A DNA stretch of 64,000 nucleotides. Origin: Humulus lupulus (Eukaryota; Streptophyta; Magnoliopsida; Rosales; Cannabaceae). Below are positions 13,315 to 26,210 of this stretch, piece by piece; the stretch's first letter is position 1; every line of letters starts with the position of its first letter. The position numbers were made by a program, and so were the translations under genes. Under the pieces are notes generated by a model that worked only from the letters and a program-made list of their open reading frames with translations, was not told the DNA's origin and made no database searches. The stretch spans positions 145,365,766 through 145,429,765 of the forward strand of contig NC_084795.1 in the NCBI RefSeq assembly GCF_963169125.1, read 5' to 3'.

Positions 13315-15796
13315 TGTAATGCCCCAAAATCCCTAATGTGGTTTAATGGTTGGATAAGTAGGCCGGGAGGGCCATAATTAATTTATTATGCCATTAAATT
13401 ATTATATGCATGTTTATGTGAATTATATTATAATATGATGTAAAATACATGCATGTGGGTCCACATTTTATCATAGGGGAATTTTGGTAATTTGGCCTGT
13501 TGAGGGCGAAGTTGTATATTTGTATGCATGTTGATGACCTATTGTTGAGGCCACATCATAATGTGGATTTTTTCGAGCCATTCGACATGAGACGATCTTT
13601 GAGTGCAGGTTAGCGGTTTGGTTATAACGGGATTAAGTTCGGGGTGAGTCTCGGGGTAATTCGGTGAATAGCGCGTTGCCAAGAATTAAAGGGTAACAGG
13701 ATATGAGTTATTGGTATTTGAGAATATCGAGAATAACGGGAATTGGAGGGTGTTAATTATGATTAACGAAATAGGCGGGAAAGGACGGTTTTACCCTTGG
13801 GAGCCTTTAGAAAACTTTAAATGACCTAGGGGCAAAATAGTCTTTTCGCCCCTAAGATATTTATTAGCCATTCAAGCTGTAGAAACTGAAACAAAAAACA
13901 GAGCCTTCTCTTTCCTTCTCACGACCATCATCCTCCTCCTTTGGAATTTTTGAACCCTACTTGAAGAACCAAGCTAGGAAATCAAGGTTTGGAGCTTAAG
14001 AACCTTAGTTCACCAATTAAAGAGGACTCAATTCAAGCTTGAGGTAAGAATTCAGCCATGAAACTTTGATTATACTCTGTTTTTCTAATATTTTTCAATT
14101 GAGAAATCTGATGTGATTAGTTGTGAATTCATGGAGGTTTTTGAGAAAGTTTGCTTGGGTTTTGATGAGGTTGTGGTATGGATGAAGTTTTGGGGTTGAA
14201 TGGTATGTTTGGATGATGTTTAAGATTGGTTTAGAAGCTTAGTTTTCAAGAGAAATCACAGTGGAGAAGACTTGAAAAATCTGGTATGTAGGTGGCACCC
14301 CAGCGCTAGGCAGGGCAGAGAGTGGGACTATCTCTGACTTGGGGCAGCGCCCCCGCGCTACCTAGCAGTGCCCCAACGCTAGGTCATTCTTAGCAAGACC
14401 TATTTTTAAGGCTCGGGATGACTTTGGGGGCTCGGGGGATGGTTCCACTACCCTGTTTGGGTGGATTGGGAGTCCCGAGAGTACGAGATTGATCTCGGGA
14501 GTGAGGTGTTAGATTGTGAACCTTTTATTGAGTTACTTTATTGATGGATTCTAATTGGTTATGACTAGGTGACCGCTAAGGAACTAAAGGATAGATTGTT
14601 CTCAAGGGTCGTTCGTTTACTAATTCTCGCTCGAATCAGAGGTAAGAAAACTGCACCCCATATGTGACATGCATGGTTATTCTTGAGGCATGTTGAATGT
14701 TTAAACGTGGACATTGATTGCATATTGAATGCTTAGAAAATCTTACTCAATTGTGCATGGGACTGACTAAATAGTCAGAATTGGCAATGGTGTCAGTATT
14801 AACTGTGAAGCTGTGACTCATTAGTCAAGTTTGGCAGTAGTACTGAGCACTGGTCACCTGGTATTGACTAATAAGTCAAGAACGGTCTTAGCGTGTTTAA
14901 CGCAAGCCGATAAAGATTAGATCTAATCAACATCGACATTGAATGACTCAAATGAGCATTAATGCCGGACCGACCTCAATTTCGATGAAAAACTAAAAGT
15001 GCTTGTCGAGCCTAAGGCTAGTCACTTAGAGCCAGGGCCAGAGAGCCACAGTGAATGTTTAGTCACATGACTATGGGTGTTGAGCCCGTAGTGACTTACC
15101 CAACAATCACTCATTTGATTGGAGTTAGGGCCAGAAGGTCCAGGTGACTGGATTGTCACATGGTCGTGGGTGCTGAGCCCTATTGTGACTTGCTCGTCAG
15201 TCACTCATTATGGTTTACCAGAACCTCAAGTGTTAAATCACTCATTTGATTGGAGCTATACGCTCTTTCATGGTTAATGTAACCACTAAGTGATATTCAC
15301 TCATCTGTTCAGAGCTATAAGCTCTGTATGATTATAATGATCATCATTTGATAATATTTATATGCAGTATTGAGTTTTCTTGCTGGGCTTTGGATCATGG
15401 GTGCTATGTGGTGCAGGTAAAGGGAAAGAAAAGCTCACCCAGCATTAAGTGGAGAGCTTAGGTGGTGATGTGTACATATGTAGCCGCTTGACCACCATGA
15501 CCGAGGAGTTTCTCAGAGGAACTAGGGGGTTTGCCCTATTTTTGCCGCTTAGGTCGACGGGTTATAAATTTTACTCTGTAATGACCATTTTGTATTGTAT
15601 TTAAATTGTAAATGCTTTTATGGGCCCATGAACATTTTTATGTTTTAAATAAAATATGTCCTTTCCTTTTGATTGGTTTTTCACCTTAACCTATTAATAA
15701 CACCTAGATGCACGTTTATAACCAAAGAACTCGATTGGCGAGTTAAGCACAGTTCAAAGTTCACAGTAACGGTCTTGGAGTAACCAGGGCGTTACA
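13315..15796 (+). repeat. 3' LTR of element B, 2,482 bp
   Basis: Starts TGTAATGCCCC and ends AGGGCGTTACA. It is homologous to the minus-strand LTRs of element E, including the repeated GTCAC/GACTA-rich central part (about 14760-15330, many 'agtcaagt/tcactcat' variants). It carries GGTAAGAAAACTG at about 14641 and the shared CTTGCTGGGC...GTGCAGGTAAAG module at 15374-15430. I see no coding sequence. Confidence 0.9.
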
Positions 15797-16435
15797 GCGT
15801 GTTACGTCCAAATTGTTGGAAATTGTCGAGCGTTGGTCTCAAATTATATTGTGATATATTAAATCTGCTTGCTCTGGGATTTTCTGAGTGCAGGGATATA
15901 TTTGTTGATAAGATATAGTTGTGATATAATATATCTGCTTGCTCTGGGATTTTCTGAGTGTAGGAATTTATCTGTTTATATGAAATAAATTGTTATTGGT
16001 TATCAGGCATGACCATAAGTTTGCCAGGATGCTTTTACATTCTTGAAATTGAATGTGTAGGGTCCGGATGGATCCAGAACCCTAATTCTCTGCATGCTTT
16101 TGTTTTAAAGTTGAACTTACAAAGTATTTTCACTTACCTGGTTGTTTCTTGTTGTAGGTAAGAACAAGGGCAAGGCAGAGCAGTGAGTGCTGGAGTCTAC
16201 CTTGTAAATGTACATGTGGACCGACCTTTTGGGAAGCCGTTTTATTATTGGAAATGTTGTGTAATTTTCCTAAACTAGGCTCACTCTACTCTTTATAAAA
16301 TATGTTTGTAATTAAATGTTAAGTATGGGCATACGACTTTTTAAAAGTTTTTTTATACGGGTTTTTGAGACATTTTGTTAAATGAAAACATATATATTTT
16401 CGCATTATCGAGTCTTGAAAATCCAGGTCGTTATA
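15797..16435 (+). repeat. Left LTR remnant of element C
   Basis: This remnant is homologous to 24776-25393. A 62-bp-scale motif, CTTGCTCTGGGATTTTCTGAG, occurs twice (about 15869 and 15939) in both LTR copies. The terminal dinucleotide reads TA instead of CA, a probable C to T change. Insertion of B removed the rest to the left. Confidence 0.88.
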
Positions 16436-16437
16436 GT

Positions 16438-16449
16438 TGGTATCAGAGC
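16438..16449 (+). other. Primer-binding site of element C
   Basis: TGGTATCAGAGC follows the left LTR after 2 bp; it is the initiator tRNA-Met-type primer site. The leader from 16450 to 17268 holds no recognisable gene. Confidence 0.9.
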
Positions 16450-17268
16450 TTGAGTTGAGCCAGTTCTGTAGACAACCCACATGTACATTTCGCAAAGATA
16501 GACCGACACTCACTGTAAGTACTGTCTTTTCATATATGTTTCCCTTGATTTCTTTTATTTACCTCAATTCTATAAATTGTAGGTTATGGTCGATATACTT
16601 GAGATAGGTGACCTTGTGATAGGAAACCTACCCATGATCCCTATGCTTAGGATCGATTACTATAGAATGTTTAACGATGATAATCTATGACGCTTCAAGT
16701 ACGATCAACAACATCGAAGTGTCATTTGGCAATGGACTCATTACATGAAAGAAGTCCTTGATAGGGCCAACACACCCGAGCGACGGAGAGTGTGATATGT
16801 TAGCACTTGTTGGAGAGGCTTGACACAAATATGGTTTCATCACAGACGTCGACGACTGGTTCGCGACACGTAGGATGACTTCCGTATGCATCTCGATCTA
16901 GCATTTGGGCCATGGATTGGCCTATCTCCATGGTTGATAGCATACCTTGAGGCAAGGCAGTAGAGCCAGAGGAGGATCCTGAGTAGTCAGATAAGGATAC
17001 CAACATAAAGCTAGATATCCTGATGGATAGCCTTGATTAGGTTATATTGTGAGGGTCTTGTTGATACTCTTTGCAAAGACCTTGCAAACCTACTAGGTAG
17101 TAGGACTTTGGTGTAGTTGTAGCAAGCAGATGTAGTAACCCGACGTGTAGTTAGGGTTCTCTTTTTGGATTTATCGTCCTGCTAACTATGGCATGATCTG
17201 TCATGATCATTTTTTTATTTCTAGGTTAGTATTCTTACCCATTATACATTGTGGTATAAAGACTTGTG

Positions 17269-17470
17269 ATGGTGCCTAACACTCGAGCTAGGGGAGGTCA
17301 AGTTGTTAATCAATCAAACCCAGCTGAGAGAGTGGCCATCGACCAAGATGCAAGTCATGGCCAAGGTAGAGGAAGGGTCGAGGCTGAGGACAAAGAGTAT
17401 AGTCGGAACCAAATCTGGCAACTCAGATAGAGGATCTTTGACTTTGTGGCGGCTACCGAAAGGGAAAAGG
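17269..17470 (+). pseudogene. Displaced gag fragment in the leader of element C
   Basis: A frame opens at ATG 17269 (MVPNTRARGGQ...) and, after one stop, reads RIFDFVAATEREKV at about 17428-17470. The same stretch, RIFDFIGTTEREKV, recurs in the main gag at about 18023-18063. This looks like a second, internally deleted copy of the gag N-terminus and capsid start, placed ahead of the main gag. It may be a rearrangement product or part of an older insertion. I cannot tell which copy was original. Confidence 0.55.
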
Positions 17471-17539
17471 TAATCTGCGTTGGTATTAACTTTTCGTCCC
17501 TATGCGCTTAGGAGATTTTTGATTTTAAATCAAACAAAA

Positions 17540-18789
17540 ATGGCAAGGAAAAGAGCTCAGAGAGGAATGGGTGTTGATGGCCGGGGCCAGGCCGCACCTG
17601 CTGTTAGAGCTCAGAATGCGCCTACCGCTAGAGCTCCAACCCAAGCTGCTAGAATTCGCAATATAGCCGAGTAGATGAATAATCTACAAAGGCTAGTGGA
17701 GACACAGGGAGCCCAAATTGAAAGAGGGAAAAAGAGATAGGAGGACGCTGGTGCCCTTCAAGCTGAAAGGTTTAACACCCTTTTGGGGACGACTCCCCAT
17801 GCCACCCAATAATGCTCAGAACAATGAAGTACCACCTGAAAACAATAAAGAACAGAACCTTGGACCGCAGGTTATCATAGAGCAACCTGTATTGCCAGTA
17901 GAAGCACCAAGAACTGCCCGAGCAAAACCTATATAAAAAAGGTTTGGCAACCAGAATCCACCTATATTTGAGGGGAGCAGTGACCCTTCAATGACAGAGG
18001 AATGGATCAGTATTTTGGAAAGGATCTTTGACTTCATTGGAACTACTGAGAGAGAAAAGGTAGATTGTGCGACCTATATGGTGAGAAAAGATGCCCGCAT
18101 TTGGTGGGACGCAGCCAAGAAAGGGCATAAGATTGCCGAGATGGAATGGCTAGAGTTCTTGACCTTGTTTAATGGCAAGTACTTTAGTAAGGCAGTGATC
18201 GAGCACAAAGTGAATGAATTCACTAATCTGAAGCAGAGAACGTCGAGCGTGCAGGACTACGTTTGAAAATTTGACCAACTGTCTAGGTTCGCGAAGAACC
18301 AGGTGAACAATGAAGAGAATAAGACCTGGAGTTTTATGAAGGGCCTACGCAGAGACATTGCCAGGTGTGTAGACACTGGTAGAACTGTCCCGGAGACGTA
18401 TGCCAAAGTTGTGGAACGGGCTCTTCGCCAAGAGTCTTCGGCCATGTCAGACAAGCCAGAACCATAGAAGAACGAAGACAGGAGGTACACTCCCAACAAC
18501 CTCGGACAGTTTCAGGCCAATCAGAATGGCCCAAGGGGAAAGTTCAACCCAAGGTTCAGCTAGAACTCGGGGCGAACAAACAATTCAAGAGGCACAAGAC
18601 CGATTTTTGGGGGAAAATAACAAAAGAAAATGGGTACCTCCCAATCAGGCAATGGCTAGTCCCAACAAACAGCCAAGACGTGAGTTTGAACAATGGCCAC
18701 TGTGCAACAAGTGTAACCGACACCATCGGGGCGAGTGTAGGGTATGTTTTAATTGTGGAAAGCCAGGGCACTTTGCTAAAGATTGCTGA
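17540..18789 (+). pseudogene. gag: gag of element C, decayed but with intact zinc knuckle
   Basis: Starts MARKRAQRGMG at 17540, followed by an Ala/Pro-rich N-terminus and the Retrotrans_gag capsid core (EEWISILERIFDF, KDARIWWDAAKK, about 17985-18250). A CCHC zinc knuckle (CFNCGKPGHFAKDC, 18742-18786) keeps all four ligands, unlike in A, D and E. A stop at 17672 and frame changes near 17740 and 18270 break it. TGA at 18787 directly follows the knuckle. Sister elements read through this point, so TGA is probably a mutation and not a designed gag stop, but a gag/pol boundary by readthrough cannot be excluded. Confidence 0.85.
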
Positions 18790-21700
18790 ATGCCAGCCAA
18801 GGGCAATGGAAATGGCCAACAGGAACAAATTGGAGCTCCGCCTCGAGTTTATGCGCTTACACAAAGAGACAAAGGAGCCGGACCATCTGATATGGTGTCA
18901 GGTCAGATTTCTATCGCCCAAACCTCGACATATGTATTAATGGATACTGGTGCATTGCATTCTTTTGTATCTGCATCCTTTGTGGAAAAGTTAAATAGAG
19001 GTCCTGAGCCTATGCCTGTTATCTGTGGGGCATCCTTGCCTTCGGGAGAGGATATGCTGGTGCAGACATGGGTTAGAGCCGTACCTGTTTGGGTTGAAGG
19101 TTGTGAGCTGACGGTGGATCTGTTAGCCTTGGACCTACATGAATACGATGTCATATTTGGGATGGATTGGTTAACAAAATATGGAGCCATTATCAATTGA
19201 AAGCGTAGAAAAATGGTCTTCACCCCAGCAAGAGAAGAACCATTCGAGTTCAAGGGCATGTCAAGAGAAAAGAAGTGACCCATGATTTCTGCGATGAAGG
19301 CGAGAAAAATGTTGAGTGATGGATGCATCGGTTTTCTGGCAAACATAGTGGATAAGGATAAAGAGACGAGTCAACAACCATCAGATGTACCGGTTGTGTG
19401 CAAGTTTCCTGACGTATTTCCTGAAGATCTCCCAGGGATTCCACCAGAGCAAGAGATTGTGTTTGAGATAGAGTTGATTTTGAGAACTGCGCTGATCTCA
19501 AAGAATCCTTACAGAATGGCACAAGCTGAGCTCAAGGAGTTGCAGTCGTAACTGTAAGAGTTAGTGGAGAAGAAGTTCATAAGGCCAAGCCATTCTCCGT
19601 GGGGAGCCCCGATCTTATTCGTGAAGAAGAAAGACGGCTCGATGAGAATGCGCATTGACTATCAGGAGTTGAACAAAGTGACGATCAAGAACCGATATCC
19701 ATTACCGAGGATTGATGATCTTTTCGATCAACTACAAGGAGTGTCAATATTTTCCAAAATAGACCTGCGATCAGGCTATCATCAACTCAAGGTTAAGGAG
19801 ATCGATATACCAAAGACGGCCTTCAGAATGCGCTACGGTCACTACGAGTTCTTAGTGGTTTCTTTTGGACTAACCAATGCGCCTGCAGCATTCATGGATC
19901 TCATGAATCGACTATTTCATGAGTATTTGGATAAGTTTGTCATCGTGTTCATTGACAATATTCTAATATACTCAAAAAGCCAGGAAGAGCATGCAACGCA
20001 TCTGGAACTGGTCCTCCAGTGTCTGCGAGACGAAAAGCTTTACGCTAAGTTTTTGAAGTGCGAATTATGGCTAGAGAAAGTAAGTTTTCTGGGGCACATA
20101 GTGTAGGGAGACGGAATTTCAGTAGATCCCGCCAAAATAGAAGCTGTTAAGCAGTGGAAACCTCCAAAAAATGCTCATGAGATTAGAAGTTTTCTTGGGT
20201 TAGCGGGATATTATCGATGATTTGTGGAAGGATTTTCCAAAATAGCTGCACCAATGACTACCCTCACTTGCAAAAACATCAAATATGAATGGACTGACAA
20301 GTGTGAGAATAGTTTTCAGGAGCTGAAAACAAGATTGACGACTGCCCCAGTGCTGACAATCCCTAATGGCGTAGAGGGATATACTATTTATAGCGATGCC
20401 TCAGGCTGAGGGTTGGGAGCAGTGCTGATGCAGCACAGAAAAATAATTTCTTATGCTTCTCGACAACTAAAGAATTACGAGAAGAACTATCCCACTCATG
20501 ACCTGGAGCTTCCAGCAGTGGTTTTTGCACTAAAAATATGGAGGCACTACCTGTACGGGATACACTGCGACATCTACACTGATCACAAAAGCTTGAAATA
20601 TTTCTTCACTCAGAAGGAATTGAATAAGCGACAACATCGATGGGTGGAACTGTTCAACAACTACGGCTGTGAAATTCTGTACCACCCGGGAAAAGCAAAC
20701 AAGGTGGCAGATGCATTGAGTCGACAACCAAGTGCTTACATGATGCCAGTGAAAGAGATTTGACCGCAGTTACAGCCGACCTTGCTACCTTGGATTTAGA
20801 GATAGTAGTTGGTCATTTGGCTAACCTCTCTATCGAGCCTACTATTATGGAAGCTATAAAAGGTGGGCAGTTAGTCGATCCTTGGGTTCAAGGACTGATG
20901 TACGAAGTGAGGAATGAGGGGCGACCAGGATTCCATATCTCCGAAGATGGAGTATTGGGGTTCAAGGGCAGAATATGTGTTCCGAACGATGATGAGATCA
21001 AGAAGCATATCTTTTTTTAGGGACATAACGCTCCTTATGCCATGCATCCGGGTACCACGAAAATGTACCAAGACTTGAAGAAGTATTTTTGGTGGCTTGG
21101 GATGAAAAAGGAGACGGCAGAATATGTGGCACACTTCTTGACTTGTCAGTAGACAAAGGCCGAGCATCAATGGCCAGCCGGATTGTTACAACCCTTAGAA
21201 ATTCCGGAGTGGAAGTGGGAGATGGTCACTATGGACTTTGTCACAGGTCTACCAACCACTCCCAAGGGGCATGATGCCATTTGGGTTATCGTAGACAGGC
21301 TGACTAAGTCTGCTCATTTCTTGCTAATCAAGGTAACTTATGGGGCACGTAAGTTAGCAGATATTTACATTGCAGAAATAATGAGTCTGCATGGTGTATC
21401 CAACTCCATCGTATCAGATTGTGACGAATGTTTTACCTCGACATTCCGAATTAGAATCCAAACGAGGTTGGGTACTAAACGTAAGTTCAACACTTTTTTC
21501 CACTCGCAAACAGACGGTCAAAGTGAACGAACAATTTAGACCCTGGAAGATATGCTAAGAGCCTGCGTGCTCCACTTTCAAGGGTCATGGAATGAGAAGC
21601 TTCCACTGATAGAGTTCGCTTACAATAATAGCTATCATGATTCCATCAAGATGGCTCCGTATAAGGATTTTTACGGAAGAAAATGTCGATCGCCGATTGA

Positions 21701-22265
21701 TTGGCATGAGACCGGTGAAAGAATTTTTCTTGGACCGGATGAGGTTGATCAGATTACCAAGGACATCCAACGGATAAGGCAACACTTGTAAACTTCGGTT
21801 GATCGACAACGCAAATATACCGACTGATGCAGAAGACCCCTAGTGTTTGAGGTTGGCGATAATGTGCTGCTTAAGGTAGCTCTGCTACGAGGGGCTATGT
21901 GGTTCGGGAAGAAAGGAAGTCTTAGTCCAAGGTTCGTTGGACCTTTCGAAATCATAGAAAGGATCGGGGAAATAGCTTATCATTTAGCTCTTTCGCCCGC
22001 CTTGTCTAAGATGCATGACGTGTTTCATGTATCCTTGTTGAGAAAATACATGCACGATCTATGAGCGGTTGAGTATTGATCCTCAACTCGTCTATGAGGG
22101 GAAGCAGGTGATGATTCTAGACCAAAAGGAAAAAGTGTTGAGGAACAAGACAGTGTCGTTGGTAAAGGTGCAGTGGTGTAACCATGGCATTGAAGAGGCA
22201 ACCTGGGAAATAGAAGACAAGATGAGGGAGCTGTATCCTCATTTTTTTTTAACTTTCGAGGATGA
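18790..22265 (+). pseudogene. pol: pol of element C with mutated RT active site (FIDN)
   Basis: The order is protease (VLMDTGALHSF, DTG intact), RT ([23 protein letters not shown]), RNase H ([10 protein letters not shown]), integrase and a chromodomain-like end (LVKVQWCNHGIEEATWE). The second catalytic Asp of the RT FIDD box is Asn (about 19955; GAT/GAC to AAT), which should abolish polymerisation. In-frame stops lie at 19198, 19549, 19555, 20104, 20218, 20407, 21018, 21150 and 21537. Frames shift near 20763 and 22064. A zinc-binding Cys of integrase is lost (AHFLTCQ). Stops at 21150 and 21537 fit CAG to TAG; those at 19549 and 19555 fit CAA to TAA. Confidence 0.9.
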
Positions 22266-22287
22266 AACCTCTATAAATTATAGGTAT

Positions 22288-25200
22288 TGTAACGTCCTGC
22301 GTTTTTGGGTACCTTTAAACGACTCGGGTCGGGATTTTTCCCCAAGTTAAGAATATTATTTTAAATAATATTATATTTGTTTGGAAAATATTCTATGAGT
22401 TATTGCTATCCAAAATCTTAATTTTGTGATTTAAAAGTCAAGATAAGACTTTTGGTCTTGGACCGACACAAAAACCCTGATCGGGTAAAAATCTCGGAAA
22501 ATAAAATGAAAAACTATGGAAAATATATTTTGGGCATGTAATACATTCATAAAAATTAAAGTTTGGTAAAAAATAATAAACGAAAGGAAAAATGGAAATT
22601 TTAGGGCATTTTGTGTTAAATGCTTAATTTTACCGAAATGGAGAATTTTATTCCATGAATGGACCTTAGGTTAAATTTTATTGTGTGATTAATTAAATTA
22701 AATGTGAGAGACATTTAATTTAATTATTTAATGTTAAGTTTTGTGTTTAAAACTTAATAAGAGTGAAAATGTTATAGGAAGTCAAATTGGATTTTTCTTC
22801 TTTGGAAATATTTATTAACCTTTATAAAAAAAATGATCACATATATAATATATGTGGTGGCCGACCATGTGAAGAATTAAATGGGGATGACAAAATTTTA
22901 ATTGAGTTTAATCCCATTTTAAATATTAGGGATAATGTCAAGTGGGTAGTAAAACACTTGAGTGTTTTAGGATATAATCCCCCCCCCCCCCCCCCCCCCC
23001 CCCGTTTTTTCTGCACTTTGGTGGACATATTATTGGCATAACCTAGTATTCCACTGTAAAATTTGGTAAGAAAATACTAAACGGTTTGAAAGTTATTAAG
23101 TGTCAAAGTTTGGAAAAAATAAGGTCATTTTTACCTCGTTGGAAAATAATTTCACCAATAAAAAAATGCTAATTTTGACCTAAGATTTTGACAAAGACCT
23201 AAATAGCATACCAAAAATGGAATTGGAAAATTTTGGTAACAATTGGTTAAGTAAATTTAAAGTTATGAACTAACAAAGTATGTAGTTAAAAATGTGAAAA
23301 AATAGGGTTTTCACACTTAGTGTAAAAAAATGAGATTTTGGAACTCAAGGTAAAAAGTAAAATTTTACTTATTGTAAGATATAAACTTGGTAAGTCTTGA
23401 AAATATATTTTGACTAAAATTACCACTTTGAGTTTAGTGTGAATTATTTTTATTAAAGAATTTTTATTCTTTTTAAAAATAAAAGATTTAATTTATTAAT
23501 AGTTAATAAATTAAAAGAGGGTTTAAAACCCTATATTTTGAGAAAATGATTAAATGAATTATTTTTCTAGTAAGTAAACTTGATTAATTGATTTTGAAAA
23601 ATTAACTAGTCAAGATGGAGAATGTTTAAAGGGTTTCCTAATTAAGACATATTAGGCTATTTTCTTAAAACGATTTTTAGAGATTAAAACCTTAAGAAAA
23701 ATAAAAGGAAAAGTAAGAGTTTATTTTCTTGAAAAATAATTAAGGAATTTAATTAGTATTTTCTGGATATAATATCGGCTAAAATCTTCTATATATTTTA
23801 ACGGACTTGTTGAAAGTACGGGTTAATAGTGATACCTTTAAATAATAAGATATTTAGTGGATTGTGATAAGCCTAGGTATCGAGACCATATGATAGGTCT
23901 CCCCGAGACTTAGGGTTTAGTCTCAAATATTTTGTATGAATTTCCTTAATGGGTTTAAAACCAAATAAGGATCATAAATCCTTACAAATAATTTTTATTA
24001 AAATGACCAAACTGCCCAAAATAACAATAATGAATTATGAGTGTCATAATTAATCCGAGTATAATGTATGGATAACTACAGTATTGGCTAGCGTAACTGG
24101 ACTGGACGTTGGAGGGTGAAAACCTGCTGAGTGCTAAGGACTCCAAGTAAGTCAACTTGTATTGTGTGGCTGCAACATGAAACGACTATGTATTGTATGT
24201 TAGTATAGGGACACATGCACATATATACACTATCGTAGAAAGTTGCTTAGAGACGTTAGTCTAGTGAGTGCTGATTTAGAAAATATGAATGGTAGATATC
24301 CGTCATATCCTAGACGGCTGATCCCCGTCACACTGCTTGATTTTATTATGTCCGACTTATTATTGCGACGAGTGGCCAAGAGGTGAGGATTGCTGGTTAA
24401 ACCTAGGGGCGCCGAAATGAATGGGACCTAGGGGCCCCTCATGCTTACTTAATCAGTGAACGGTTAGAACCCGAGCAAGTGCTTTGATAAGTTATTCCCG
24501 GATAGCAGCCGTGAATATTGGCCATTCAGTGAGAGTGCCTGGAGATACTAGGGGTTGCCAAGTTTGAGTGAGGCTGAACATCCTAGGGGAAACTGCTCAC
24601 TAGCACCACTGATCAACATAGAAGTCTCTGTAAACTCGTGTAAATTCGATTACACTCTTGGATAAGTAGTGATACCCTAGGTAACACGATAGTTACCCTT
24701 GATGGGGATATTTGTTGGCTAGATCTTAGTGTTGAGACTCGATTCTCTCTTACAGATTAGCATTTATGTTGGAGGGCGTGTTACGCCCAAATTGTTGGAA
24801 ATTGTCGAGCTTTGGTCTCGAATTATATTGTGATATATTATATCTACTTGCTCTGGGATTTTTTGAGTGCAAGGTTATATTTGTTGATAAGATATAGTTG
24901 TGATATAATATATCTGCTTGCTCTGGGATTTTCTGAGTGTAGGAATTTATCTGTTTATATGAAATAAATTGTCATTGGTTATCAGGTATGACCATAAGTT
25001 TACAATGACACTTTTGCGTTCTTGAAATTGATTGTGCCCTAATTCTCTGCATGCTTTTATTTTAAAGTTGAACTTACTAAGTATTTTCGCTTACCTAGTT
25101 GTTTCCTGTTGTAGGTAAGAACAAGGGCAAGGCAGAGTAGTGAGCGCTGGAGTCTACCTTGCATATGTACATGTGGACCAACCTTTTGGGAAGCCGTTTT

Positions 25201-25393
25201 ATTTTTGGAAATGCTATGTAATTTTCCTAAACTAGGCTCACTTTGCTCTTTATAAAATATGTTTGTAATTAAATGTTAAGTATGGCCATACGACTTTTTA
25301 AAAGTTCTTTTTATATGGGTTTTTGAGACATTTTGTTAAATGAACACATTTATATTTCCGCATTATTGACTCTTGAAAATCCGGGTCGTTACA
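22288..25393 (+). repeat. Right LTR of element C, 3,106 bp
   Basis: Starts TGTAACGTCCTGCG and ends GGTCGTTACA. It is very AT-rich between 22330 and 24050. It contains an uninterrupted run of 25 C at 22979-23003. The short frame over that run (Pro-rich on the plus strand, Gly-rich on the minus) is an artefact. Its last 618 bp match the left LTR remnant. The purine tract before it is poorly preserved (about 22275-22287). Confidence 0.9.
22979..23003. repeat. Poly-C tract, 25 bp
   Basis: A pure mononucleotide run inside the right LTR of C. Its length is likely to be polymorphic or an assembly estimate. The matching part of the left LTR is missing, so the two copies cannot be compared. Confidence 0.95.
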
Positions 25394-26210
25394 GGATATC
25401 CCTTTTACCGCAGATATGTTATCAAAAAATTCCATTACATTGTTATAGCTAATCCACACTTGCTAGAGCATATAATAGTGTGTATAATGGAAAGTCTAGA
25501 AATATTAGTCTAAGACATGAATATGTGAGACAATTGATTTAAGATGGACTCATATCGATCTCATATGTCAAGACAAGTGAGAACTTAGCAGATCCATTTA
25601 CAAAACCTCTTATGAGAAGGTTAGTAAGTTCCACTTCAAAAGGGATGGGACTGAAACTCCTAGAAGAATAGATTCACCAATGATGGCAACCCAACTCCAA
25701 ACTTGTGAACATCAAGGGAAATAGTTCAATGGGTATGAACAAGTCATTGATAAGTGAATGGTATCAACACTAAAACTTTTGTGAGTTCCATCTAAGATGG
25801 TTAGAGTTGGTTTCTACCGAGTAAGGGTTTAGCCTAGGGCTTTTAGTGAAGTTCAGTCGAGTGCAACAAGCATTTCTAAAGGTAGAAAATATGTTGTAAG
25901 AACTTCTTTAATGTGAACATAGAGGTGGTAGCGCCTCTCATGGGAGTTGGAGTTTCTCCCCGGAAAGTTCATGAAGGGGTGATCACAAAGCCATATGAGT
26001 GCTAAGAGAGAAATTGGAAAAACAAAATATCTAGTGGAGGTGTGTGAGGTATTACCACTTTTATCATAAGGAATACTTGGTTCAAGCTTTCAAGCTACCA
26101 ATGATTTCGATAAGACTTTGTGGAATTTTCACTAAGGTAAAGTTCAAGTCAAAAGGCACCAAAACTATTTGAGCTAGAGGTTGAGGCTTGTATTTAACCA
26201 AGTGGGGGAA
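25394..26210 (+). mobile_element. Element F: 3' internal part of a Ty1/copia element
   Basis: This is the remnant to the right of C: the end of RNase H (25468-25671), about 520 bp of 3' untranslated sequence with no gene that I can recognise, and a purine tract AGTGGGGGAA (26201-26210) directly followed by an LTR start, TGTTATGATTGG. The protein motifs place it in copia, not gypsy. The rest of pol and the 5' LTR would lie left of C, outside the window. Confidence 0.82.
25468..25671 (+). pseudogene. Copia RNase H C-terminus (element F)
   Basis: The frame reads AYNSVYNGKSRNISLRHEYV, then after one TAA the segment SYVKTSENLADPFTKPL and a SKGMGL ending before TAG 25669. The pattern 'SLRHxYVRQLI...ADPFTKPL' is the standard end of the RNase H domain in Ty1/copia Pol. 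The internal stop (GAT preceded by TAA near 25546) and the loss of upstream sequence show decay. Upstream, 25394-25467 is too degraded to read. Confidence 0.82.

Larger units (their letters stand above)
8161..15796 (+). mobile_element. Element B: gypsy chromovirus, interrupted by A and by a solo LTR
   Basis: The visible parts of B are 8 bp of protease codons (8161-8168), the rest of protease and pol (10025-13278), the purine tract and a complete 3' LTR (13315-15796). Its 5' half lies left of the window. Removing A and the solo LTR rejoins codons that match protease in element E. B's LTR and protein are closest to element E (same LTR start TGTAATGCC, same internal motifs). B itself is inserted in the left LTR of C: the 5 bp after B, GCGTG, recur at 24776-24780 in C's other LTR. 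Confidence 0.9.
15797..25393 (+). mobile_element. Element C: divergent gypsy chromovirus with 3.1-kb LTRs
   Basis: The element comprises a left LTR remnant (15797-16435), primer site, rearranged gag, pol and a complete right LTR (22288-25393). The left LTR lacks its first part because B inserted there; the remnant matches 24776-25393. Protein motifs differ more from A, B, D and E than those do from each other, so C is a separate subfamily. C interrupts the RNase H region of copia element F; the 5 bp after it, GGATA, should be the right target duplication. Confidence 0.9.

Noticed and set aside
22787..23041. Pro-rich frame with an opposite Gly-rich frame
   Set aside because: Both are translations of the poly-C run in the LTR of C.
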